Positions 1 through 5,593 of a stretch of 18,076 nucleotides of DNA are shown piece after piece. This DNA is from Deltaproteobacteria bacterium. Its GTDB lineage: Bacteria > Desulfobacterota > Desulfobacteria > Desulfobacterales > JAFDFH01. Within the stretch, counting starts at the first letter, position 1; every line of letters begins with the position of its first letter. The notes beneath the pieces were generated by a model. That model was not told the origin of the DNA and did not search any database. It worked only from the letters and a program-made list of their open reading frames with translations. Location: the NCBI GenBank assembly GCA_019309945.1, contig JAFDFH010000025.1:1-18076 (forward strand). Direction: 5' to 3'. A program made the translations under genes and the position numbers.

Positions 1-228
1 CTAAGCGACACACTCATTTTACATCACGTGCGCGGGTCACTGTTAGGCGCCCTTAACGGCAAGTTTTGGCCGTATTGAAAAAAATTACCGGATGGCGTAG
101 CGGGCCTACCGGAACATATTGAGAAGTTACTTCATTTTGTTTCTTCAACATCGGATCTCTTTGCGCAGGACCGAGTTTCGTAGCGGCCAGGAACTGATGT
201 GGCTTACTTGGAGAACCGCAGGATTACC
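1..228. other. intergenic stretch downstream of mltF, no supported gene
   Basis: No convincing gene is visible. A 32-residue leftward frame (151 down to 53) has only a weak purine stretch before its ATG and no recognisable motif. A short stem, ACGGC (56-60) with GCCGT (69-73), is not followed by a T-run on either strand, so it is not a convincing terminator for the leftward mltF gene. A leftward ATG at about 17 runs off the edge and cannot be judged. Confidence 0.5.
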
Positions 229-1740
229 CTATTGGGCAAGCCCTTTTTTAACTTCTTTCTTAATAGTGACCTTGTCCACTAGTAACCGATAGGCAATATA
301 GTATTTGTAAATGTTGCTCACGTATTGAACGGTCTCACGACCAATCCGTTTGGCCGCGACAATCTCAACATTTCGAAACCACACATTGGGGTCGAGACCC
401 ATCTCACGGGCCTCCTTGCGCAGCCTGTTGACCTTGGCCGGACCGGCATTGTAGCTGGCAAAGGCAAAAAGGGCTTTGTTTAGTCTATCCATCGGTTCGT
501 TGGCATAATACCGATCGACAATGAATCGGAGATACTTCACACCGGCATGGACATTGTTTTCGATCTCTTCGATATTGTCGATACCTACATTGCGATCTGC
601 AGCCGTGCTTGGTAAGAGCTGCATAACCCCAATGGCGCCCGCCGGACTGCGCCTGCTCTGGTCGATGCGGGATTCCTGATAGGCCAGGGCGACCACGGCG
701 AGCCAATCGAAGTCATACATTTGGGCGTATTTCTGGAAGAATTGCAGGGTTTCTTTAAACCTTTGCATCTCTGCATCAGAAAGCGGGTTCTGCACCCATT
801 TGGTGCTCTTCAGGTAACGCTTGAATAGGATATTTCCCATCAAGGTTCCTTTACTGTGCTGCTTCATGAAACCGTTGATAGCTTCCTTCAGCTTAGGGCT
901 GTTCTTGCGAACCGCCCAGGCGATCTGACCGCCTGTCCTGATCTTGATTTCAGGGTGAAGACTCAGATCCGGGAAGATTTGTTTCCAGAACCGGCCCTTG
1001 TGGCTGTCGATAATAATCATGGGGACCAGGTCGACGTTCATCATTTCTAAGAGATCCTCGTCTTCGAGGTATTCATCGGCCAGCACCAGCTTCATCGGTT
1101 TCCTCCCCGCCTTCTGGAACCCGGCATTGACACTCTGAAGGCTCTCATAGTAACTGCTTGAAGCTCTGACGTGGATCTCATTACCGGACAGATCGCCAAC
1201 CGATTGCACCTGAGGCGCTCCAGGGCCACTTATGAGAATTTCATCGACTCCCTTGTAGTAGGGGTTTGAGAAGTCGACTTGCTTCAACCGCTCGGGTGTA
1301 ATCGTAAGGTTGCCGGCGGCAATATCCCCGAATCCCTCCACCAAACCGGGCAGAAGCCGGTCCCTTTTGGTTGGAATGACAATCACTAAAACCTTTAAGT
1401 GTTTGGTTTTGAGACGCTTGTTGATATATTTCTCGAACTCCTTCAAAAGCTCATATTCAAGACCACGTTGAGTGGCGCCGTCCAAGAAGTAGAATGTTTT
1501 GCTATAGGGGACCAGGGCTCGAATAACACGCCTTTCCGTCATACCGTCGAAATCTCCGGTCCACTTCTCATTGAGACGCAGATGCTCCATGGCAGAGTCC
1601 ACCTGTGTAAAGCCATCGGTTGCGAGCATAAGTACGCTCGTGGCCAGACAGACCGCGCCTATCAATAACCTGTTCCAGTTCATCAGACACCTGAAATAAT
1701 GATGCCAATATCTACCAAAAATGCAGTCCAATTTTTCCAT
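229..1740 (-). CDS. mltF: MltF-like membrane-bound lytic transglycosylase
   Basis: 503 residues. The N-terminus has a basic stretch and then a hydrophobic signal or anchor helix (about residues 24-41), so export to the periplasm or inner-membrane anchoring is expected. Residues about 70-300 resemble a family 3 periplasmic solute-binding domain. Residues about 335-485 form an SLT transglycosylase domain: AYQES with the likely catalytic Glu356, GVMQL (371-375) and ASYNAG (428-433). This two-domain order is that of E. coli MltF, which cleaves the MurNAc-GlcNAc bond to give 1,6-anhydro ends. The chosen ATG has a strong GGGAGG about 10 nt upstream. An internal ATG at 1683 (residue 20) would give a more usual signal peptide but has a weaker RBS. 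It is leftward and apparently monocistronic. The family is clear; the exact MltF subtype is less so. Confidence 0.88.
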   Translation of the reverse strand: MEKLDCIFGRYWHHYFRCLMNWNRLLIGAVCLATSVLMLATDGFTQVDSAMEHLRLNEKWTGDFDGMTERRVIRALVPYSKTFYFLDGATQRGLEYELLKEFEKYINKRLKTKHLKVLVIVIPTKRDRLLPGLVEGFGDIAAGNLTITPERLKQVDFSNPYYKGVDEILISGPGAPQVQSVGDLSGNEIHVRASSSYYESLQSVNAGFQKAGRKPMKLVLADEYLEDEDLLEMMNVDLVPMIIIDSHKGRFWKQIFPDLSLHPEIKIRTGGQIAWAVRKNSPKLKEAINGFMKQHSKGTLMGNILFKRYLKSTKWVQNPLSDAEMQRFKETLQFFQKYAQMYDFDWLAVVALAYQESRIDQSRRSPAGAIGVMQLLPSTAADRNVGIDNIEEIENNVHAGVKYLRFIVDRYYANEPMDRLNKALFAFASYNAGPAKVNRLRKEAREMGLDPNVWFRNVEIVAAKRIGRETVQYVSNIYKYYIAYRLLVDKVTIKKEVKKGLAQ

Positions 1741-1930
1741 TGCAGCTGATCCTCCCTAAGAAATCAAATCATATAGTTGATTCGTGCGGCTTTCTGAGTT
1801 TGGCTCGACAAGGTTTTTTTCAACATATCGATGATTGCTAAAAATTCTTTTTTCGAGGGCGGGATAAGAGAAAATTTAAGGTAATATCTCGTAACGGGAA
1901 GCATCCCTATGTGTAGTAGGGCCGGCTACT
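1741..1930 (-). promoter_or_regulatory. long structured leader of the mltF-like gene
   Basis: If the promoter at 1937-1965 is used, the mRNA has a leader of about 190 nt. Read leftward, its first 50 nt can form AGTAG/CTACT around CCGGCC, an overlapping CCCTA/TAGGG stem, and GGGA/TCCC. Some of these exclude each other. The rest is A/T-rich up to the GGGAGG RBS. I matched no known riboswitch class, and a regulatory role is inference. Confidence 0.3.
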
Positions 1931-1936
1931 CTAATT

Positions 1937-1965
1937 CACATACCGGATACCGGTCGTATTGTCAA
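1937..1965 (-). promoter_or_regulatory. candidate promoter for the mltF-like gene
   Basis: On the minus strand, TTGACA (1965-1960), a 17-nt spacer and TATGTG (1942-1937). The -35 is a perfect match and the -10 is weak. The spacer region contains a tandem 7-mer ATACCGG (1940-1946 and 1947-1953 on the plus strand), a possible operator. Confidence 0.5.
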
Positions 1966-2049
1966 GCAGGCATTTTTCTCCAAACCGGTTGAAATGTTTG
2001 GATTTTATGCATAGGAAGCCTGACCTCCTGACTTTTCTTTATTGATGTG

Positions 2050-2151
2050 CTATCCACTATCTTTCGGTTTACGGTGGAGGGCTTCAACAAGATGCGAACC
2101 GATAAACCCGGCTCCACCCGTTACCAGTGCCTTCTTAAATTTAAAATTCAC
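2050..2151 (-). pseudogene. N-terminal remnant of an NAD-dependent epimerase/dehydratase
   Basis: A leftward GTG-started frame of 33 codons ends at TAG. Residues 8-25 read ALVTGGAGFIGSHLVEAL, the glycine-rich Rossmann nucleotide-binding start (GxxGxxG) of extended short-chain dehydrogenases such as GalE/UDP-glucose 4-epimerases. AAAAGGAAAAC before the GTG is a plausible RBS. The family is normally about 300-330 residues, so only the first tenth remains. The sequence after residue 27 is not family-like, and no further epimerase sequence is visible downstream to the left. It is most likely the leftover 5' end of a deleted gene. A functional 33-residue peptide is unlikely. Confidence 0.75.
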
Positions 2152-2196
2152 TTGTTTTCCTTTTGAGTAAGAAAAGAATCGGGGTCCAAAGGTCCA

Positions 2197-2241
2197 GGAT
2201 TTCAATGTTAAATTAAAAGATCAAATCAGTATTTGAAATCC
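2197..2241. repeat. 9-bp inverted repeat upstream of the epimerase remnant
   Basis: GGATTTCAA (2197-2205) and TTGAAATCC (2233-2241) are perfect inverted copies around a 27-nt A/T-rich loop. They lie between the divergent epimerase remnant and the MoaD-like gene. GGTCCA is also directly repeated at 2183-2188 and 2191-2196. The role is unknown; it could be an operator or chance in A/T-rich DNA. Confidence 0.35.
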
Positions 2242-2249
2242 CATATCCA

Positions 2250-2278
2250 TTGACTTTCAAGCCTATTTGACCTAAAGT
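2250..2278 (+). promoter_or_regulatory. candidate promoter for the MoaD-like gene
   Basis: TTGACT (2250-2255), a 17-nt spacer and TAAAGT (2273-2278). Transcription would begin near 2285, just before both candidate starts of the MoaD/ThiS-like gene (TTG 2297, ATG 2309). Confidence 0.45.
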
Positions 2279-2308
2279 AATCATGAAACGATAGAATTGG
2301 AAAATGAA

Positions 2309-2542
2309 ATGAAATCACATATAAAAATCAAACTGTTTGCGACCTTGCATCCATTCATGCCGCCATCGGGTGAACAATATCCTATCGATCGTGGAATCAG
2401 CATCGGCCATTTAATTGAGCAATTGAATATACCCCAAGAGAAAGCCAAACTCATCTTCATTAACGGCATCAAAGCGGATCTCTCTACAACCTTGGATGGA
2501 GGGGAACGGGTCGGGATCTTTCCTCCCATCGGAGGAGGATAA
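2309..2542 (+). CDS. MoaD/ThiS-like ubiquitin-fold sulfur-carrier protein
   Basis: 77 residues from ATG 2309; an in-frame TTG at 2297 would add four. The opening beta-strand pattern (IKIKLFATLHPFMPP), the mid-protein helix (ISIGHLIEQLNIP), the strand LIFINGI and the end GERVGIFPPIGGG are typical of the MoaD/ThiS family. In that family the C-terminal diglycine is adenylated by an E1-like partner (MoeB, ThiF), thiocarboxylated, and donates sulfur for molybdopterin, thiazole or other products. The tail here ends in three glycines, so no residues need removing. No partner enzyme (MoaE, MoeB, ThiG) is in the window, so the pathway is unknown. Neither start has a strong RBS; the ATG gives the usual family length. 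Confidence 0.8.
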   Translation: MKSHIKIKLFATLHPFMPPSGEQYPIDRGISIGHLIEQLNIPQEKAKLIFINGIKADLSTTLDGGERVGIFPPIGGG

Positions 2543-2615
2543 TCTAGGCAAAAAAATATTATGGCTGTTTAACGCCTGGTCTCTGCTGGGGTCCTGCTGG
2601 AGTCAAAGCTTCAGA

Positions 2616-2730
2616 TTCGGTTCAAGGACAAGGCGCGAGTCAATGAAAAAGCGCAGCATATACGGTAGGATGTGAGCATTTTGAAGAGGTTTGCAACGCA
2701 GCCATGGGACGCTAGAGGGGGTTTTGAAAC
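2616..2730. repeat. dispersed intergenic repeat, copy A
   Basis: It begins with GGTTCAAGGACAAGGCGCGAG, continues through GCGCAGCATATA, GTGAGCATTTTGA and AACGCAG, and ends around GGGGGTTTTGAAACC. The same ordered blocks (TTCAAG, CAAGG, CGCAG-CATATA, GAG-ATTTTGA, AACGCAG) recur, diverged, at 4571-4670 and 5441-5550. No protein is encoded. It looks like a structured, REP-like intergenic element. Confidence 0.5.
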
Positions 2731-2744
2731 CGCTTCTAAGCACT

Positions 2745-2773
2745 TTGACAAGCCGTCCGGTATAACATTTTAT
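2745..2773 (+). promoter_or_regulatory. candidate promoter for the small membrane protein gene
   Basis: TTGACA (2745-2750), a 17-nt spacer and TTTTAT (2768-2773), directly after repeat copy A. The same -35, spacing and -10 occur before mraZ. It places the transcription start near 2780, which excludes the ATG at 2772 as start of the following gene. Confidence 0.45.
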
Positions 2774-2894
2774 GGTGTTATACGATGATTTCAATCAACA
2801 TGCCATACCTGGCATAGAGCAGTTCAGGGATATGGTTGATGTCAACAATACTTGGCCGATCATATGCAACGGTGGCATTTTAGATGAAAATAAA

Positions 2895-3146
2895 ATGAAT
2901 GAAAAAACTCCCATGTCAGCCATTTTCTTCTGGATACGTCATGTTGTCCTAGTTATTGTGGGGGTCTTTTTTATGCTTTTCGGGATTCACGTCCTTATAT
3001 CAGCTTACCAACTCAACGATCCATTCGCTTTCATTTTGACGTTTTTTGCTTCCAATTTTATCATTCTCATTAGTGCGGCGCTTATCATTGGCTTTATTTA
3101 TCGCATGAAAGCATTTTTAAAAAATTCGAATGGACCCCAAGAATGA
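2895..3146 (+). CDS. small two-helix membrane protein, unknown function
   Basis: 83 residues from ATG 2895. A short polar N-terminus (MNEKTPMS) is followed by a hydrophobic helix (about residues 8-34), a polar turn with YQLNDPF, a second hydrophobic helix (about 40-67) and a basic, polar tail (RMKAFLKNSNGPQE). It is probably an inner-membrane protein. The block NDPFAFILTFFASNFIILIS looks like a conserved family signature, but I cannot name a function. The reading frame is open from 2772; that ATG lies in the predicted -10, and ATG 2832 is an alternative. RBS signals are weak throughout, so the start is uncertain. The 3' end nearly meets the convergent gene ending at 3170. Confidence 0.6.
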   Translation: MNEKTPMSAIFFWIRHVVLVIVGVFFMLFGIHVLISAYQLNDPFAFILTFFASNFIILISAALIIGFIYRMKAFLKNSNGPQE

Positions 3147-3169
3147 TCTTGCGTAACTGGAATAGGTAC

Positions 3170-3364
3170 TCAGCACAGCGATTTTATATCAGTTAGTTCT
3201 TTTTTGAAATAATCTAAGGCCTCCGAGCCAAGGGGTTTTTTGTGAAATGCCCCCATTAACTTATTCAATCCCATGGTTAGCTCAGGCTGTTGATACTGCT
3301 CAAAATCTTTACAGCCTTTCCGGTAGCGGCATTTAAGGCAAACCTCAACCGATTTTCGGTGCAA
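3170..3364 (-). CDS. small cysteine-motif protein, unknown function
   Basis: A leftward frame with the cluster VCLKCRYRKGC (Cys-x2-Cys-x5-Cys), the sequence KDFEQYQQPEL, then a lysine-rich helix-like tail. A fourth cysteine (ILCTRNK) lies 14 residues before the cluster. If it belongs to the protein, the four cysteines could form a zinc site. The start given is an in-frame TTG with AAGGA eight bases upstream. The frame is open further upstream, but no standard in-frame start exists between the promoter at 3453-3481 and this TTG. If the fourth cysteine is included, the start would be a rare ATT or ATA codon, or a frameshift lies near 3400. Real coding is likely; the start is poorly fixed. Confidence 0.5.
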   Translation of the reverse strand: MHRKSVEVCLKCRYRKGCKDFEQYQQPELTMGLNKLMGAFHKKPLGSEALDYFKKELTDIKSLC

Positions 3365-3452
3365 GCTCTTATTCCTTGTGCAAAGGATATATTTTGTCTG
3401 TCCCTCTATCTCATCACCTATTTTTGCGAATCGAAAATGAATATTTCGAGTC

Positions 3453-3481
3453 ACTATAGGATAGTGTATTTTGTATGTCAA
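3453..3481 (-). promoter_or_regulatory. near-consensus sigma-70 promoter
   Basis: On the minus strand, TTGACA (3481-3476), exactly 17 nt, then TATAGT (3458-3453): six of six and five of six consensus matches. It is the best promoter in the window. It sits in the 46-nt gap after the metallo-hydrolase stop codon and points at the cysteine-motif protein. A small RNA from this promoter is an alternative. Confidence 0.7.
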
Positions 3482-3527
3482 GAATAAATGTCCACCATAT
3501 ATTGTAGTTATTAACCCGGTTCGGCAA

Positions 3528-4226
3528 TTACTCAATGGACATGAGCGATTCCCACCGCTCGTATTCCGTTGCAACCGGAAGTCCTTTTTTTTCAAGAAGG
3601 GTTATGATTTTACTTTCATTAAATCTCAAATACGGATTTATTTTCAATTCGTCATCCATCGTTGAATAAACATGATTCGGCTCATACTTCTTTAAGAACA
3701 AATCGATAGCGCGATTATCCGGCTCCAGCTTCTTCGCAAACGCCATTGATTCCATTACATAATCATGACCGGCGTAAATGATCGTTGCACCGGGAAAGCC
3801 CATGAGCAGCTTAATAGAATCATAGAAACCCTTTAAGTCACCGGTAAAACAGTTCCCGACCGTACCGTTAAACAGGGTATCACCCGTTATTAGCACCTGG
3901 CCCAAATGAAACGTAATCGAATCCTGCGTATGCCCCGGGGTATGATAAACACGAATCTCCTCGCCTTCGAGGTCAATTGTCTTTGTACTTAAAAGCGTTT
4001 TACAATCCATATACCTGGACCCGGAATCATCGAGCAATTCTTGGGTGCCTGCGGTGTGGTCCGGATGTGAATGCGTATTTGTAACATCTGTCAGATTCAG
4101 CCCATGGGTTTCAACAAATGTAAGGATCTCTTGAACTGCACCGCCGTCTATGGCTAAAGCAAATCTTTGCCCGTAAACCAAATAACTGAAATTATCCGCT
4201 GCATATCTAAATTGTTTAATATTCAT
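3528..4226 (-). CDS. metallo-beta-lactamase-fold hydrolase, glyoxalase II-like
   Basis: 232 residues. Metal ligands of the glyoxalase II branch are present: THSHPDH (His52, His54, Asp56, His57), HTPGHT with His99, GDTLF with Asp116 and AGHDY with His154. The C-terminal part (AKKLEPDNRAI, then INPYLRFNE at about 196-204) matches the C-terminal region of hydroxyacylglutathione hydrolases. Thioester hydrolysis of an S-acyl thiol, such as S-lactoylglutathione or a related carrier, is the family activity; the true substrate is unknown. The start at 4226 has GGGGA seven bases upstream. ATG 4232 is too close to that RBS, and the open frame extends to 4295. It is cytosolic, with no signal peptide, and is transcribed away from the dcw operon. 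Confidence 0.85.
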   Translation of the reverse strand: MNIKQFRYAADNFSYLVYGQRFALAIDGGAVQEILTFVETHGLNLTDVTNTHSHPDHTAGTQELLDDSGSRYMDCKTLLSTKTIDLEGEEIRVYHTPGHTQDSITFHLGQVLITGDTLFNGTVGNCFTGDLKGFYDSIKLLMGFPGATIIYAGHDYVMESMAFAKKLEPDNRAIDLFLKKYEPNHVYSTMDDELKINPYLRFNESKIITLLEKKGLPVATEYERWESLMSIE

Positions 4227-4333
4227 ATTCATTTCCCCTTTATCATCCGGTTCATGTCCACCCATACAAGCCGCAACCCCAAAAGAACTTAACACCCTGA
4301 TTAATCGGAAACGAAATAAAACCTAAGCTGAGC

Positions 4334-4411
4334 GGTTCAAATTTTGAAAACGATCTGTTTTTGTAATTTTCTTAATGAATTCTGTCTTTATAGATTTTCA
4401 AAATTTGAACC
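4334..4411. repeat. 78-bp element with perfect 17-bp terminal inverted repeats
   Basis: GGTTCAAATTTTGAAAA (4334-4350) is matched perfectly by TTTTCAAAATTTGAACC (4395-4411), with a 44-nt A/T-rich spacer holding no frame. Each arm is itself nearly palindromic (TTCAAATTTTGAA). It may be a MITE-like non-autonomous element, a pair of operator sites, or a large hairpin. No target-site duplication is evident at the edges. Confidence 0.6.
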
Positions 4412-4427
4412 CCGTTGGGATCTTCAA

Positions 4428-4508
4428 TTTCACCGCATCTACGGCGTCAGATGCCACCCCGCATAGTCGACTATAGCGGAACGACATTTTCCTTGTATCT
4501 GCGACAAA
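4428..4508. repeat. palindrome-centred imperfect inverted repeat
   Basis: The centre is a perfect 12-bp palindrome, ATAGTCGACTAT (4463-4474). Flanks extend it with CCGC on the left and GCGG on the right, and further out with CGCATCTAC against GTATCTGCG (seven of nine pair). The whole stretch could fold as a long imperfect hairpin. No gene is seen. It looks like another structured intergenic repeat type. Confidence 0.45.
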
Positions 4509-4570
4509 CTTGAAAATCGCTCAATTTAGTTAAAAAATATAACCTCTTAGTTTATTAGTGTCCGTCCAGA

Positions 4571-4670
4571 AACGAGGATTTTTGTTCGAGATCAAGGCCT
4601 GCGAAAAATTTTACCGCAGGCATATAGTTGATATTCCGAGGATAAAATTTTGAGCATAACGCAGAGATGA
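4571..4670. repeat. dispersed intergenic repeat, copy B
   Basis: It shares ATTTTTGTTC, CAAGG, GCGAAAA, TTTTA-CCGCAGG, GAGGAT, AAAATTT and CAGAGAT in the same order and spacing with copy C (5441-5550), about 70-75 % identical by eye. Copy A is more distant. AAAATTTTA (4605-4613) pairs with TAAAATTTT (4643-4651) to form a stem. It lies about 200 bp upstream of the mraZ promoter. Confidence 0.6.
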
Positions 4671-4763
4671 CACTTATTAGCATCCACCCGGGCTTGCTGT
4701 CAACCCCGCTCCAAGCCGGACAGGTCAACAATGCCTTCTCAAGATGAGCCGGTTGTGCTATCC

Positions 4764-4790
4764 CACTATATATAGTGATCTCCACATCAC
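4764..4790. repeat. overlapping palindromes upstream of mraZ
   Basis: CACTATATATAGTG (4764-4777) is a perfect 14-bp palindrome. Its last three bases also begin GTGAT (4775-4779), which pairs with ATCAC (4786-4790) across a 6-nt loop. The two stems exclude each other. A dimeric-regulator site is possible; no known box was recognised. Confidence 0.4.
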
Positions 4791-4871
4791 TCCACCACAT
4801 TTTTATTTAAGCTATAGCCTTTAACATCAATAAATCATTATATAAAATATTAGTGATTATTCATTTTTTTC

Positions 4872-4900
4872 TTGACACTTCTTTAAATATGTTATTTTAT
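4872..4900 (+). promoter_or_regulatory. candidate promoter of the dcw operon (PmraZ)
   Basis: TTGACA (4872-4877), a 17-nt spacer and TTTTAT (4895-4900). An alternative -10, TATTTT (4893-4898), has 15-nt spacing. Predicted transcription starts near 4906-4908, immediately before the MraZ-type boxes, so an MraZ bound there could block initiation or escape. Confidence 0.65.
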
Positions 4901-4907
4901 CTGCAAA

Positions 4908-4937
4908 AAGTGGATTAAAGTGGAGGTTAATGGTGAT
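4908..4937 (+). promoter_or_regulatory. MraZ operator: three TGGA/TGGT boxes at 10-bp spacing
   Basis: TGGA at 4911-4914, TGGA at 4921-4924 and TGGT at 4931-4934 are in phase with the DNA helix. In E. coli, MraZ binds three TGGG repeats separated by 5-nt spacers upstream of its own gene; the layout here is the same with a changed last base. The second box also forms the RBS (GTGGAGG) of mraZ, so promoter, operator and RBS are packed together. Autoregulation is inferred. Confidence 0.65.
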
Positions 4938-4939
4938 TT

Positions 4940-5386
4940 ATGTTTCGGGGGAGTTCTTTTCATACGATCGATGAAAAAGGCCGTATTATAATTCCGGCAA
5001 GATTTCGTGATGTCTTAAAAGCAGGGGGTGGAGACGGCGTGATGGTCTCCAGGTTGGACAAAAGCCTCTTCGCCTATACTTTTGAGGAATGGAGCAAAAT
5101 CGAAAACAAGATTTTATCCCTGGCGGAAAAAAGCGGCAACATGCGTCGTTTCAGAAGAGTTTTCATCGGTGGAGCTTTTGAATGCATTTGCGACAAACAA
5201 GGACGCATCCTTATCCCGCCCTCTTTACGACAGTATTCAGAACTTGAAAGAGAAATCGTCCTGCTCGGTGTACTCGACCACTTTGAAATCTGGTCACGTA
5301 AAAACTGGGAAAAGGAAAATTTAAACATCGAAGAAGACATGGAAAATGAGGAGGTCAGAAACGAAATTTCAAAATTAGGACTCTAA
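4940..5386 (+). CDS. mraZ: transcriptional regulator MraZ
   Basis: 148 residues, the usual length. Two SpoVT/AbrB-type DNA-binding halves are visible, with the paired signatures DEKGR (11-15) followed by IIIPARFR, and DKQGR (85-89) followed by ILIPPSLR. MraZ forms a ring-shaped oligomer that binds repeats upstream of its own gene and controls the dcw cluster. The C-terminal tail (EEDMENEEVRNEISKLGL) is acidic. ATG 4940 is 12 bases after the GTGGAGG stretch, and the start MFRGSSFHTIDEKGR is typical. It is the first gene of the cluster and is separated from rsmH by an unusually long 207-nt gap. Confidence 0.96.
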   Translation: MFRGSSFHTIDEKGRIIIPARFRDVLKAGGGDGVMVSRLDKSLFAYTFEEWSKIENKILSLAEKSGNMRRFRRVFIGGAFECICDKQGRILIPPSLRQYSELEREIVLLGVLDHFEIWSRKNWEKENLNIEEDMENEEVRNEISKLGL

Positions 5387-5440
5387 TTTATACCGGTGCC
5401 TACCGCTTACGTCTTCCCATTATGTGGAGAGACCTTTGAA

Positions 5441-5550
5441 AAATGCTCATTTTTGTTCAAGTTCAAGGAAGGCGAAAATTTTAACCGCAGGAATACATTT
5501 AGTATTTTGAGGATTAAAATTTAAGCCTGACACAGAGATTGGGCCAAAAG
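5441..5550. repeat. dispersed intergenic repeat, copy C, between mraZ and rsmH
   Basis: Collinear with copy B. The stem arms are AAATTTTAA (5476-5484) and TTAAAATTT (5514-5522), again complementary to each other though differing in sequence from B's arms. It ends with GGGCCAAAAGGGGCG. It occupies about half of the 207-nt mraZ-rsmH gap. No T-run follows the stem, so it is not an obvious terminator, but it could tune read-through or mRNA stability. Confidence 0.6.
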
Positions 5551-5593
5551 GGGCGTTCTGCAAAGGTCTCGTGGAGCGAAGTGGAGTTAAATC

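Noticed and set aside
44..57. GTTAGGC at the left edge, resembling an integron attC core
   Set aside because: No partner core or paired arms are visible within the window, and the sequence is cut by the edge. One 7-mer is not evidence.
2772..2894. Longer N-terminus for the small membrane protein
   Set aside because: The first ATG overlaps the predicted -10 element, and the extra 41 residues do not resemble a signal or domain.
3365..3595. Upstream extension of the cysteine-motif protein into the metallo-hydrolase gene
   Set aside because: It would overlap the hydrolase's conserved 3' end in another frame and lies upstream of the strong promoter.
4555..4800. 81-codon leftward frame upstream of mraZ
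   Set aside because: It runs through repeat copy B and the palindromes, has no RBS or family signature, and looks like a chance open frame over repeat DNA.
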